The translations under genes were made by a program, and so were the position numbers. 64,000 nt of DNA. Source: Roseibium salinum (GTDB lineage: Bacteria; Pseudomonadota; Alphaproteobacteria; Rhizobiales; Stappiaceae). Of the stretch, positions 8,591-16,945 are shown piece after piece (position 1 is the first letter of the stretch; each line of letters begins with the position of its first letter). The stretch covers positions 248,001 to 312,000 of the forward strand of contig NZ_JAPEVI010000001.1 of the NCBI RefSeq assembly GCF_026240905.1, read 5' to 3'. The notes beneath the pieces are model-generated. The model did not search any database, was not told the origin of the DNA, and saw only the letters and a list, made by a program, of their open reading frames with translations.

Positions 8591-9124
8591 TCAAAGATAG
8601 GGTTCCACGACACCGCAGGCGACGCGAGCGCCGGGATCGGCATTGGCCGTATAAGTGTCGGCATGTTCATGCACGATCACAGCCGTTCCGTCATCGTCGA
8701 GCAGGTCGGCTTTCTCCCCGCCGAGCGAAATGCCGCGATGGAAGAAATGGGCCGTGCCAGCACCTTCGACATCCATGAAAATGTTCGGCAGGTCGCCGGT
8801 GTGAGGTTCCTCCTGCGAAAGGAAGCCGTGCACGGTGCCTTCGGGCGCAATATGGCCGCCTGCCGCTGAGAAATCGGGCGAGCATTTGCCCGTCTCGTGC
8901 AGGTGGATGGCGTGCTCGCCCGGCGCATGCCCGGTGATCAGTGCTTCAATAAGGACCCCATTCGGCCCGTCGGTGAATTCCACACTGCCTGCGGGCTCAC
9001 CTTCGGATGTCGTGAGCCGTGCGATTGCCTTGGCCGGCTCCTGCGAAAAGACCGGGACAGACGCACCGGCAGACAGCAAAGCGGCCGCTATCACGCTCGT
9101 GAGGAGTTTCGTTCTGTGTCTCAT
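8591..9124 (-). CDS. sodC: Cu/Zn superoxide dismutase, periplasmic
   Basis: 177 residues with a signal peptide (LLTSVIAAALLSAGASVPVF, residues 8-27). All metal ligands expected of SodC are visible: His74 and His76 (HAIHLHETGKC), bridging His91, zinc ligands His99, His108 and Asp111 (HTGDLPN), and copper ligand His152 (VIVHEHADTY). Cys81 and Cys170 provide the conserved disulfide. It dismutates superoxide in the periplasm. It is in a small group of stress or envelope genes (PRC-barrel, SRPBCC, alcohol dehydrogenase), but on the opposite strand. Confidence 0.95.
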   Translation of the reverse strand: MRHRTKLLTSVIAAALLSAGASVPVFSQEPAKAIARLTTSEGEPAGSVEFTDGPNGVLIEALITGHAPGEHAIHLHETGKCSPDFSAAGGHIAPEGTVHGFLSQEEPHTGDLPNIFMDVEGAGTAHFFHRGISLGGEKADLLDDDGTAVIVHEHADTYTANADPGARVACGVVEPYL

Positions 9125-9286
9125 CCGTTCGCTCCCTGTTCGTTGGGTCTTGCCGGGTAACGGAGACGGGTCGGGAATGTTCCGGCATTGGCCAGGCCGG
9201 ATATGCTGGAACCACGTGGTTCGGGCTGCGTTGAGCCACCATCAGGTCGCGCCCGCGACCGTCCTTATCAACAGGACGAGGCTCAA

Positions 9287-9931
9287 ATGGCACATTCCGA
9301 TACTCATCGCCCGGCTTCGCGGATATCTCTGGCTCCCCTTGCCCTTGCCGTCTTCGGCGGGGCCGTGGCCCTGAAACTGCTTGGTTCATCAGGGCACGTC
9401 CCGCCGCCCGCGCGCGACAGTGCTCCCGGCCGGACAGCCCGCAGAACCCGTTTCGGCGACTATGCGGTCGTGGGGCGCTCGGTCACCATCAACCGGCCGC
9501 GCCGGGAGCTCTTCGCCTTCTGGCGTGATTTCGAGAACCTGCCGAAGTTCATGGAAAACGTGCAGTCGGTCCAGTTCACCGGCAAAAAACGCGCCGTATG
9601 GACCATTTCCGCTCCGTTCGGACAGACCGTCGAGGTGGAAACCGAGATCGTTGAGGAGCGCAAGGACGAGCTCATCGCCTGGCGCAGCGTCGAAGGCTCG
9701 GAGGTAGAAACCGAGGGCCGAATTCATTTCAAGGACGCCCCCGCCGGACGCGGCACGGTCATCGAAGCCATCATCGCCTACAAGCCTCCTGCCGGAGAAA
9801 CCGGACGGCTCATCGCCAAGCTTTTCCAGAAGGAGCCGAACATCCAGGGCCGCCGCGAGTTGAAACGTCTCAAGATGCTGATGGAGACCGGCGAAATCGC
9901 CACCGCCCAGTTCCACACGCAAACTGCCTGA
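9287..9931 (+). CDS. SRPBCC (cyclase/dehydrase-like, START-fold) protein with N-terminal hydrophobic segment
   Basis: 214 residues from ATG 9287, which follows AGGACGAGG. An N-terminal hydrophobic stretch (about 12-27, [20 protein letters not shown]) could anchor the protein. From about residue 55 the sequence is a polyketide cyclase/dehydrase (SRPBCC) domain: [28 protein letters not shown], and [17 protein letters not shown]. This helix-grip fold binds hydrophobic ligands such as quinones. It is followed 11 bases later by the zinc dehydrogenase, so they are likely co-transcribed. This domain often accompanies stress dehydrogenases in Rhizobiales; its ligand is unknown. Confidence 0.88.
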   Translation: MAHSDTHRPASRISLAPLALAVFGGAVALKLLGSSGHVPPPARDSAPGRTARRTRFGDYAVVGRSVTINRPRRELFAFWRDFENLPKFMENVQSVQFTGKKRAVWTISAPFGQTVEVETEIVEERKDELIAWRSVEGSEVETEGRIHFKDAPAGRGTVIEAIIAYKPPAGETGRLIAKLFQKEPNIQGRRELKRLKMLMETGEIATAQFHTQTA

Positions 9932-9942
9932 GGAGGCCCCAG

Positions 9943-11121
9943 ATGCGCGCATTGACATGGCACGGCACGCACGACGTTCGCGTCGACACCGTACCCGACC
10001 CCGAAATCATCAACCCGCGGGACGCGGTGCTGCAGGTCACGTCCACCGCGATCTGCGGTTCTGACCTGCATCTCTATGACGGCGTTATCCCGACGCTGCA
10101 GAAGGGAGACATTCTCGGTCACGAGTTCATGGGTAAGGTGGTGGAAACCGGTCCGAAAAGCACGCTCAAGAAGGGCCAGCGGGTTGTGGTGCCCTTCACG
10201 ATCGGCTGCGGGGCCTGTTACTTCTGCGAAAAGCAGCAATTTTCCGCCTGCGACAACTCGAACCCGGTCGCAAATCAGGACATATCCGAAAAGCTCTACG
10301 GGCACGCCATGAGTGGCCTGTTCGGCTATTCGCACATGACGGGCGGTTATGCCGGCGGTCAGGCGGAATATGTGCGCGTGCCCTTCTCCGATGTCGGACC
10401 GGTGGTGGTACCGGACGGGCTGGAGGACGAACAGGTCCTGTTCCTTTCCGATATTCTGCCCACCGGCTGGATGGCGGCCGAGAATGCCGGGATCGAGGAA
10501 GGTGACACCGTCGCCGTGTGGGGTTGCGGACCGGTCGGCCTGTTTGCCATCCAGAGCGCCCTTCTCATGGGAGCCGATCAGGTAATCGCCATCGACCACT
10601 ATCCCCGCCGTCTGGAGCTTGCCCGCAGCCTTGGCGCCAAGATCATAAACTTCGAAACGACGAAGGTGGGCGAGGCGCTGATGGAGATGACCGGCGGCAT
10701 CGGCCCCGATGCGGTGATCGACGCCGTGGGCATGGAAGCGCACGGATTTGCCATCGACAACCTGCTGGAGATTGCCAAGCAGAAAGTCGGCATCGGCGCG
10801 GACCGCGGGCATGCGCTGCGCGAGGCCATCATGGCGGTGCGCAAGGGCGGACGGGTGTCGGTGCCCGGCGTCTACGGCGGGTTCCTCGACAAGTTCCCGC
10901 TTGGGGCCATGATGGAAAAGGGCATCGAGATCCGCACCGGTCAGACGCATGTACAGCGCTACAGCGAGGACCTCCTCAGGCGCATTGAGGCCGGTGAAAT
11001 CGACACCACCTTCCTGATCAGCCATCGTCTGCCGCTGGAGATGGCCCCCGAAGGCTACAGGAATTTCCGCGACAATCAGAACGAATGGACCAAAGTGGTT
11101 CTCAAGCCAGGAGCGGCATGA
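9943..11121 (+). CDS. Zinc-dependent alcohol dehydrogenase (formaldehyde/threonine dehydrogenase-like)
   Basis: 392 residues of the medium-chain dehydrogenase family. The catalytic zinc site is shown by [14 protein letters not shown] and GHEFMGKV. The structural zinc Cys cluster is present ([18 protein letters not shown]). The Rossmann motif [15 protein letters not shown] lies near residue 190. The extended C-terminal half with [13 protein letters not shown] and an [23 protein letters not shown] stretch resembles glutathione-independent formaldehyde dehydrogenases. It oxidises an alcohol or aldehyde hydrate with NAD. The stop overlaps the downstream SDR start (ATGA), implying a shared operon. 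Confidence 0.9.
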   Translation: MRALTWHGTHDVRVDTVPDPEIINPRDAVLQVTSTAICGSDLHLYDGVIPTLQKGDILGHEFMGKVVETGPKSTLKKGQRVVVPFTIGCGACYFCEKQQFSACDNSNPVANQDISEKLYGHAMSGLFGYSHMTGGYAGGQAEYVRVPFSDVGPVVVPDGLEDEQVLFLSDILPTGWMAAENAGIEEGDTVAVWGCGPVGLFAIQSALLMGADQVIAIDHYPRRLELARSLGAKIINFETTKVGEALMEMTGGIGPDAVIDAVGMEAHGFAIDNLLEIAKQKVGIGADRGHALREAIMAVRKGGRVSVPGVYGGFLDKFPLGAMMEKGIEIRTGQTHVQRYSEDLLRRIEAGEIDTTFLISHRLPLEMAPEGYRNFRDNQNEWTKVVLKPGAA

Positions 11122-11909
11122 TGAGTGAGGACAACGGACGGTGGGCGCTGGTGACAGGCGCTTCGACCGGCATCGGATACCATCTGGCCATCTGTTGTGC
11201 CGAAGACGGCTATAATCTCCTTGTGTGCGCCGACGAAGACCAGATCAAGCAGGCGGCGGAGGACTTCCGCGAGCGCGGAACCAGGGTGGAGGCAATTCGC
11301 GCCGATCTTGCGACGGAAAGCGGCGTGGCAGACCTCTACCGCGTGGCGAGACACCGCGACATCCACCTTCTGGTCGCAAATGCCGGCATCGGGCTCGGCG
11401 ACGCGTTCCTCGACGAGGATCTGCTCGAGGCACAGCGGGTGATCGACACCAACGTCAGCGGCACACTGTCGCTGATCCACAAGATCGGCCACGACATGAG
11501 GCAGCGGAGCAGCGGACGGATTCTCATCACCGGCTCCATTGCCGGTTTCATGCCCGGCAGCTTCCAGGCGGTCTATAACGGCACCAAGGCATTTCTGGAC
11601 AGTTTCGCCTTCGCACTCGGCAACGAGCTCAAGCAGACCGGTGTGACGGTGACCTGCCTGATGCCCGGCCCTACCGACACGCCGTTCTTCGAGCGCGCCG
11701 GACTGGAAGACACGAAGATCGGCGCCGGCGACAAGGACGATCCCGCCGAGGTGGCGAAGACAGCCTACAAGGCCATGATGGACGGACGGGCAAGCGTCGT
11801 CACCGGATTCATGAACAAGGTGCGGGTGGCCTTCTCCGACATCATTCCGGAACCAACTCTGGCCGAGATGCATCGCCGGATGGCCGAGCCCGGCTCTGCG
11901 CCGGACTGA
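11118..11909 (+). CDS. Short-chain dehydrogenase/reductase (SDR)
   Basis: 263 residues from ATG 11118 (a second ATG follows at 11121; both fit). Motifs are [12 protein letters not shown] at the N-terminus, ANAGIG in the middle, [11 protein letters not shown] for the catalytic Ser, and YNGTKAF for YxxxK. The start overlaps the dehydrogenase stop. It belongs to the group of SDRs often annotated as DltE-like or oxidoreductases acting on lipophilic substrates; I cannot name the substrate. Together with the SRPBCC protein and the alcohol dehydrogenase it forms a three-gene operon that may be stress-inducible. Confidence 0.88.
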   Translation: MMSEDNGRWALVTGASTGIGYHLAICCAEDGYNLLVCADEDQIKQAAEDFRERGTRVEAIRADLATESGVADLYRVARHRDIHLLVANAGIGLGDAFLDEDLLEAQRVIDTNVSGTLSLIHKIGHDMRQRSSGRILITGSIAGFMPGSFQAVYNGTKAFLDSFAFALGNELKQTGVTVTCLMPGPTDTPFFERAGLEDTKIGAGDKDDPAEVAKTAYKAMMDGRASVVTGFMNKVRVAFSDIIPEPTLAEMHRRMAEPGSAPD

Positions 11910-12053
11910 TCAGGCTGGCCTGGGGTGGTCGACGTCATCGGGCGCGGTCAAGGCCCCACCTCTGCGTCCGGCACCGCTTGTCACCAAGCGCAACCGGGAA
12001 TGAGGCGGCCGAAGAGCGGGATCGTACCGGCAATCCTGCTTGGGCAGCGGCTT

Positions 12054-12317
12054 TCAGCCGCGTTCGATGAATTTGTTGAAACGGCTCGTGCCGCCCGCGT
12101 CGGTCTCGTCCTGGTGAAGGAATGCAAGGCCGTTCTCCTCGAAGATGCGGAAGAACTCGTCCCAGCCGATCTCCTCCAGCCCCTCTTCGGGTTCTCCGAA
12201 ATCGATCCGCAGTATGCCACCCTCCTGGGATCCCTTGACCTTTGCAGGATGTCCGCCACGGTCCTCCACCCATTTCCTGATCGTCTCATGGTTTGTGGTG
12301 CTGACTGCCGAGCTCAT
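12054..12317 (-). CDS. Small acidic conserved protein of unknown function
   Basis: 87 residues with ATG at 12317 and a purine-rich AGAGAGGGAGCGACC ahead of it. The pattern (TNHETIRKWVEDRGGHPAKV, then GILRIDF, then LEEIGWDEFF and a C-terminal TSRFNKFIERG) matches a small family found widely in Rhizobiales and Burkholderiales. It is often mislabelled 1,4-alpha-glucan branching enzyme, but it is far too short for that. No catalytic motif is visible. It may be a stress-related protein, since relatives commonly sit near such genes; this is inference. Confidence 0.8.
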   Translation of the reverse strand: MSSAVSTTNHETIRKWVEDRGGHPAKVKGSQEGGILRIDFGEPEEGLEEIGWDEFFRIFEENGLAFLHQDETDAGGTSRFNKFIERG

Positions 12318-12432
12318 GGTCGCTCCCTCTCTTGTTTGCAGCTGCCGCAAAAGGCCCGCAGCTGGGGGTCGTGGTGCCCTAACGAGAGAACCCGGCAGGT
12401 GGTTCCGGGTGTACGGTTTCGCCGGCCCAGGG

Positions 12433-13098
12433 TTACACGGTTGGCGGCGATGACTCTTCCTTCTCGATGACCAGACGGATATCCTCGGCCAGGTTGCCGA
12501 GGTGGCGCTCGATCGCAACGCGCACCGCATCGGCATCGCGGGCCTCAAGGGCATCGAGGATAGCCGCGTGATGGCCGATCACGCGGTCCCTGTTCCGCCG
12601 CTGGCTTGCCGAGAGAAACCTGGCCCGCCAAAGGCGCGCCAGATACGCGCGGTGCGTTTCGGCAAGCGCGGCATTGTGCGACGCCCTTGCGATGACGGTG
12701 TGAAATTCCATGTCGATCTCGAAGAGGTCGAGGGCGTCCGCGCGATCGTAGCAGTCAAAGATCCGCCGGTTGAGCGCCCGCAACGCCGCCATGTCGGCCT
12801 CGGTGGCGTTTTCACAGGCCAGCTCCGCGGAGAACTTCTCAAGCGCCACCAGCACGGCGACCTGGTCGGAGATTTCCTTGAAGCTCGGCCGGGCGACGAC
12901 CGGGCTGCGCGAGGGGCGCAGGATGACCAGCCCTTCTTTCGCCAGAATGCGGATTGCCTCGCGCATCGGAGTCCGGCTCACTCCAAGCTCCAGGGCATTG
13001 TCCCGTTCCTTGATGGCCGAACCGGGGGGAAGCTTGCCGCGAAGAATGTCACGGCGAAGCCGCGCCGCGATCTCGTCCGCCAGGTTCGGTTCCGACAT
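12433..13098 (-). CDS. GntR family (FCD/FadR-type) transcriptional regulator
   Basis: 221 residues. The N-terminal winged helix is clear: LADEIAARLRRDILRGKLPP, then ELGVSRTPMREAIRILAKEG and GLVILRPSRS. The C-terminal all-helical FCD domain has the metal-binding pattern: Asp and His in IDMEFHTVIARAS and the His pair in VIGHHAAILDAL and IERHLGN. ATG 13098 was taken because the longer open frame upstream has no domain content. It is transcribed away from the TRAP operon, with a perfect palindrome between them, so it very likely represses or senses the TRAP substrate. Confidence 0.92.
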   Translation of the reverse strand: MSEPNLADEIAARLRRDILRGKLPPGSAIKERDNALELGVSRTPMREAIRILAKEGLVILRPSRSPVVARPSFKEISDQVAVLVALEKFSAELACENATEADMAALRALNRRIFDCYDRADALDLFEIDMEFHTVIARASHNAALAETHRAYLARLWRARFLSASQRRNRDRVIGHHAAILDALEARDADAVRVAIERHLGNLAEDIRLVIEKEESSPPTV

Positions 13099-13197
13099 TA
13101 TTGTACTTCTCCGAAAGATCCGCGATGTGCCCCGGTTCCAGACGGTTCGTCCGGGCTGGCGCAATCCTGTCGAGAGGAGAGATTTAAAGGATTTAAA

Positions 13198-13211
13198 TTT
13201 GGTATACCAAA
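13198..13211. promoter_or_regulatory. Perfect 14-bp palindrome, likely GntR operator
   Basis: The sequence TTTGGTATACCAAA is its own reverse complement. It sits in the 238-bp space between the GntR gene and the TRAP substrate-binding gene, within an AT-rich run (atttaaattt just before it). FadR-subfamily GntR regulators typically bind short palindromes with GT...AC cores, and GGTATACC fits. It is 100 bases from the regulator start and 126 bases from the TRAP start. Confidence 0.65.
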
Positions 13212-13336
13212 ATCCATTGATTGTCGAGTTGCCATTCGCTAGCCTGTTTTCGGGATTGGTACACAAGAGCAGCCGGCAAGGCTGCCGCCCAGACCGAACC
13301 AGCAGCCAGACACCGGCTGAAAAGGGAGGAAATAGG

Positions 13337-14347
13337 ATGACGATTAAGGCGCTTCTCACGTCGGCAGCCATTACAGCTTTTATTGTGGCCCCCGCCGCGG
13401 CCCAGGAAACCCACCTCAGGATCCAGACGCACTACGGCCCCGAGACGATCTCGGGCAAGAACGCGGCGCAATTCATCGATGACGTCCAGGTGATGTCGAA
13501 CGGCGAAATCACGATCGAGATGTTCTACTCGTCTTCGGTCGTCGCCTCCGTCGAAACCTTCGACGCGGCGGTCAACGGCATTCTCGAGTGCGACATGACC
13601 GGCGGTGCCTATCAGACGGGCAAGAACCCGGCGTTCCAGTTTGTCGGCGACATCATGGGCGGTTATGACACGCCCTATCAGCAGCTCGGCTGGCTCTACA
13701 AGGGTGGCGGCTATGACGCGGCGCAGGAGCTGTACAACCAGTATGGCATGCATCTCGTCGGCTGGTGGGTCGTCGGCCAGGAATCGCTGGCATCGTCCAA
13801 ACCGATCAAGACCGTTGACGATTTCAAGAACTGGAAATTCCGCTCGCCTCCGGGCATGGAAACCAAGATCTTTGAAAAACTCGGTGCGTCTCCGATCGTG
13901 ATGGATTTCACCGAAGTCTTCACCGCGCTCGAATCCGGCATTATCGAGGGGGCCGATGCATCGATCCTTGCGAACAACAAGGGCATGGGTCTTTACGACA
14001 TCGTGAAACACGCCACTTACCCGGGCTTCCATTCGATGCCGTCAGATCATCTGGCGTGCAACAAGGAGATCTGGGATGCCATGCCCGAGCATCACCGCCG
14101 CATCCTCGACACTGCGATGCAGAAACTGGCACTGCAGCAGGCCCTGACGGCAGAGTACGAAAACAACAAGGCCGCTGCCGAACTGCGCGCCGATGGCGTG
14201 ACCTTGCATGATCTCAGCCCGGAAGCGCGTGCCGCCTTCCGCGAAGCGGCGGTTTCGACCTGGCCCGAATTCGCCACGACCGAGGAAGCGAAGGCGCTGG
14301 TTGACTCCCATACCGAGTATCTCAAGTCGCAGGGCATGGCGAACTGA
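13337..14347 (+). CDS. TRAP transporter substrate-binding protein, DctP type
   Basis: 336 residues. The start at ATG 13337 follows GGGAGGAAATAGG. The signal peptide (TIKALLTSAAITAFIVAPAA) ends near residue 22. The mature protein is a periplasmic DctP-fold protein: KNAAQFIDDVQVMSNGEITI, then FRSPPGMETKIFEKLGASP, where the Arg of the (K/R)xR-type stretch normally pairs with the substrate carboxylate, and FTEVFTALESGIIEGADAS. It delivers a carboxylate-containing solute to the DctQ/DctM pair downstream. The neighbouring enolase-superfamily enzyme suggests a sugar acid. Confidence 0.93.
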   Translation: MTIKALLTSAAITAFIVAPAAAQETHLRIQTHYGPETISGKNAAQFIDDVQVMSNGEITIEMFYSSSVVASVETFDAAVNGILECDMTGGAYQTGKNPAFQFVGDIMGGYDTPYQQLGWLYKGGGYDAAQELYNQYGMHLVGWWVVGQESLASSKPIKTVDDFKNWKFRSPPGMETKIFEKLGASPIVMDFTEVFTALESGIIEGADASILANNKGMGLYDIVKHATYPGFHSMPSDHLACNKEIWDAMPEHHRRILDTAMQKLALQQALTAEYENNKAAAELRADGVTLHDLSPEARAAFREAAVSTWPEFATTEEAKALVDSHTEYLKSQGMAN

Positions 14348-14370
14348 GGTTCTCAGCCAAGCTGTAATAC

Positions 14371-14405
14371 GCCGGCGGATCTTTTCAAGGTCCGCCGGTC
14401 TTTTG
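14371..14405 (+). terminator. Hairpin between dctP and dctQ, likely attenuator
   Basis: CCGGCGGAtC (14372-14380 region) and GTCCGCCGG (14390-14398) form a GC-rich stem with a short T-rich loop, followed by CTTTTG. It lies 24 bases after the substrate-binding gene. Such hairpins in TRAP operons give a higher transcript level for the periplasmic protein than for the membrane subunits. The T-run is short, so partial termination or 3'-end protection is more likely than full stop. Confidence 0.6.
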
Positions 14406-14450
14406 CCTGCGGCAGACGATCTGTGAGTGCCAAAAGAGGAGGGTTTGGCC

Positions 14451-15263
14451 ATGCAAGAGCAACACTACTGCTGGCTCGGATCGCTGCGCGGTCTGGTCCG
14501 CAAGGCGGCGATCCTGTTCGTAAGCCTCGCACTCTTGAGTGCCGGCTGGCTGATCTTCAGTGGACTGTTCCTCGGGTCCGAAATCGGCATGCAGCAAATG
14601 TTGAGACCCGGCGATCTTCTTTCCGTCAAGATCACGTTGTGGTTGCTCTTATTCGCGCTTCTCTTTTCCTCCATCTACCTGTCGGACACCGTAGGCGCCA
14701 TCGAAATGCGGCCCCGGGGTTTCTTTGACATCATCTCGTTGATCTGCAGCAGGTTGGCCATGTTGGGCATCGGTTTTCTCGTGTTCGTCATGTTCTACGA
14801 GGTCGTCGCGCGCTACGTTTTCGCAGCGCCGACGCTCTGGGCCAACGAATTCTCGCTTTGGATGGCGGGGTTCATCTTCCTGCTGGCCGGGCTCTACGCC
14901 ATGCAGCAGCGCAGTCATATCCGGATCTACATCGTCTACGACCTGATGCCCCGTTGGTTGCAGAAGGCCTCAGACTGCATTTCGGTGCTCCTGATCTGGG
15001 CCTTTGCCGCCGCCCTTGTCTGGGGCGGGTTCAACGAGGCATTGACGAAACTGCTGCGGTGGGAGGCCTTCGGAACCGCATGGAACCCGCCGATTCCCGG
15101 CACAATCAAACCCGCGATCCTCATTACCGTTGCGCTGGTGGCCCTGCAGGCTCTGTCGAACCTGATCCTGGACTGGGACAGCGAACCCGAACACCATTCG
15201 CCGCTGGACGAGATCGACGAAGCCGAGATCGAGAGCATCCGCCGCTCTCTGGAGAACAAGTGA
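14451..15263 (+). CDS. TRAP transporter small permease, DctQ type, enlarged
   Basis: 270 residues from ATG 14451, preceded by AGAGGAGGG. The DctQ core is in the second half (MFYEVVARYVFAAPTLWANE and FIFLLAGLYAMQQRSHIRI). Two additional hydrophobic segments precede it (about 18-40 and 58-80), and an acidic tail (residues 240-270, rich in Glu/Asp) follows. Ordinary DctQ proteins have about 160-180 residues and four membrane helices. It associates with DctM to form the membrane part of the TRAP importer. It shares the operon with an also enlarged DctM two bases downstream. Confidence 0.9.
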   Translation: MQEQHYCWLGSLRGLVRKAAILFVSLALLSAGWLIFSGLFLGSEIGMQQMLRPGDLLSVKITLWLLLFALLFSSIYLSDTVGAIEMRPRGFFDIISLICSRLAMLGIGFLVFVMFYEVVARYVFAAPTLWANEFSLWMAGFIFLLAGLYAMQQRSHIRIYIVYDLMPRWLQKASDCISVLLIWAFAAALVWGGFNEALTKLLRWEAFGTAWNPPIPGTIKPAILITVALVALQALSNLILDWDSEPEHHSPLDEIDEAEIESIRRSLENK

Positions 15264-15264
15264 A

Positions 15265-16893
15265 ATGGATCTGCTTGCCAGCCTTTCCTGGATGAAGGTC
15301 TCCGATATCGGCACCCTCTCCCTGATCCTGCTCCTCGGCATGTTCGTCCTGCTTGCCATGGGCATGTCCCTGGGCTTTGCGTCGGCCTTCCTGGCGGTCG
15401 CAACGCTGGTCATGAAATTCGGCCCGGAGTTCCTGTTCCAGGACTTCGGTCGCGGGCCGCTCTCGGTGCTCGCCCAGGCCATCTACCGGCAGATGACGAA
15501 TTACGTCCTCATATCGGTGCCGCTTTTCATTTTCATGGCGTCCTTGCTCGAACGATCCGGCATCGCGCGCGACATGTATTCCTCGCTCAACGTCTGGCTC
15601 AGCCGGACCCGGGGCGGAATTGCCATCGTCACGTCGCTCATGGCGGTGATCATGGCGGCCATGTCCGGCATCATCGGCGGCGAAGTCGTGCTGCTCGGCC
15701 TGATCGCCCTGCCCCAGATGCTGCGGCTGGGCTACAATCAGAACCTCGCCATCGGCACCATCTGCGCCAGCGGAACCCTCGGCACCATGATCCCGCCCTC
15801 CATCGTGCTGATCATGTACGGGCTCGTCACGGAGACGTCGATCAAGGGCCTGTTCACGGCGTCGTTCCTGCCGGGCTTCATGCTGGCGAGTTTCTTCATC
15901 GTCTACATCGTCCTGCGAACCCGCATCGACCCGAAGCAGGCACCCCTGCCGGAACCCGAGCCGGACGACCCGGCCGGCCGGGAGAAGACGCTGCTGTTTG
16001 CCGGCTTCCTGGCGCGGTTCACTCTCTGGATCTGCGGCGTGCTTCTGGTGCGCGCACTCTTCTTCACAGTAACAGGCGCCAACGATGTCACGGAAGGTGT
16101 CGACCCGATCCTGCTCGGCATGGTGAGCGACATTCCATGGATCCTCGGTGTCTTTGCCGTCGCGCTCCTGCTGATCGTCTTTGTCATCGGCCGCGAGCGG
16201 ACCGCCACGGGCTGGCACATGGGACGCGGGCTCATTGCACCGGTGGTGGTGATCGGAGTGGTGCTGGGGTCGATCTACGGCGGGATCACCGGGATCACGG
16301 AAGCGGCCGGCATGGGCGTCATCGCCGTCTTCGTGATCGGCCTAATCCGGCGGGAAATGACCTTCACTATCGTCTGGGACAGCCTGATGCGGACGCTGAA
16401 ATCGACCGGCACGATCATCTGGGTGACCATCGGCGCGGCGGCGCTCGCGGCCGCCTATACGCTCGCCGGCGGCCCCAGCTACGTGGCCAACCTGATCGTC
16501 GGCGCAGAACTTCCCACGATGGGCATCATCCTGGTCATGATGGCGATCTTCCTGGTGTTGGGCATGTTCATGGACTGGGTCGGCATCGTGCTGCTGATCA
16601 TGCCGGTTTTCCTGCCCATCGTGCTGAAACTGCCGGTCGCCGAAATCGGCGTCTTCGGCGAGATCGAGCCGCGCTACGTGGCGATCTGGTTCGGCGTGGT
16701 GTTCTGCATGAACATGCAGGTCAGTTTCCTGTCGCCGCCCTTCGGCCCGGCCGCCTTCTATCTCAAGTCGGTGGCCCCGCCGCAGATCTCGCTGACCGAC
16801 ATCTTCCGGGGCTTCCTGCCCTTCATCATGATACAGCTTCTGGCATTGGCGGTTCTGCTCTTGTGGCCGCCGATCGTGACGCTGCTCCTGTAG
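15265..16893 (+). CDS. TRAP transporter large permease, DctM type
   Basis: 542 residues of mostly hydrophobic helices. DctM features include the N-terminal LGMFVLLAMGMSLGFASAFL, the GGIAIVTSLMAVIMAAMSGI loop, and TLGTMIPPSIVLIMYG. A stretch at about residues 215-335 carries a charged linker (PEPEPDDPAGREK) and extra hydrophobic segments not found in the shorter (about 430-residue) DctM proteins. It is the sodium-coupled transport subunit. The start at 15265 is one base after the DctQ stop. The enolase gene follows after 52 bases. Confidence 0.92.
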   Translation: MDLLASLSWMKVSDIGTLSLILLLGMFVLLAMGMSLGFASAFLAVATLVMKFGPEFLFQDFGRGPLSVLAQAIYRQMTNYVLISVPLFIFMASLLERSGIARDMYSSLNVWLSRTRGGIAIVTSLMAVIMAAMSGIIGGEVVLLGLIALPQMLRLGYNQNLAIGTICASGTLGTMIPPSIVLIMYGLVTETSIKGLFTASFLPGFMLASFFIVYIVLRTRIDPKQAPLPEPEPDDPAGREKTLLFAGFLARFTLWICGVLLVRALFFTVTGANDVTEGVDPILLGMVSDIPWILGVFAVALLLIVFVIGRERTATGWHMGRGLIAPVVVIGVVLGSIYGGITGITEAAGMGVIAVFVIGLIRREMTFTIVWDSLMRTLKSTGTIIWVTIGAAALAAAYTLAGGPSYVANLIVGAELPTMGIILVMMAIFLVLGMFMDWVGIVLLIMPVFLPIVLKLPVAEIGVFGEIEPRYVAIWFGVVFCMNMQVSFLSPPFGPAAFYLKSVAPPQISLTDIFRGFLPFIMIQLLALAVLLLWPPIVTLLL

Positions 16894-16945
16894 GTCGCCA
16901 ACCCATGTTCTTGCGGGCCAGACCTCTTGCCGATGGGGATTTGAC

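Noticed and set aside
12054..12317. 1,4-alpha-glucan branching enzyme, a label often attached to this small family
   Set aside because: At 87 residues with no glycoside hydrolase motif it cannot be a branching enzyme.
12770..13336. Upstream extension of the TRAP binding-protein frame
   Set aside because: It overlaps the GntR gene on the other strand and its operator; the signal peptide and ribosome-binding site define the start at 13337.
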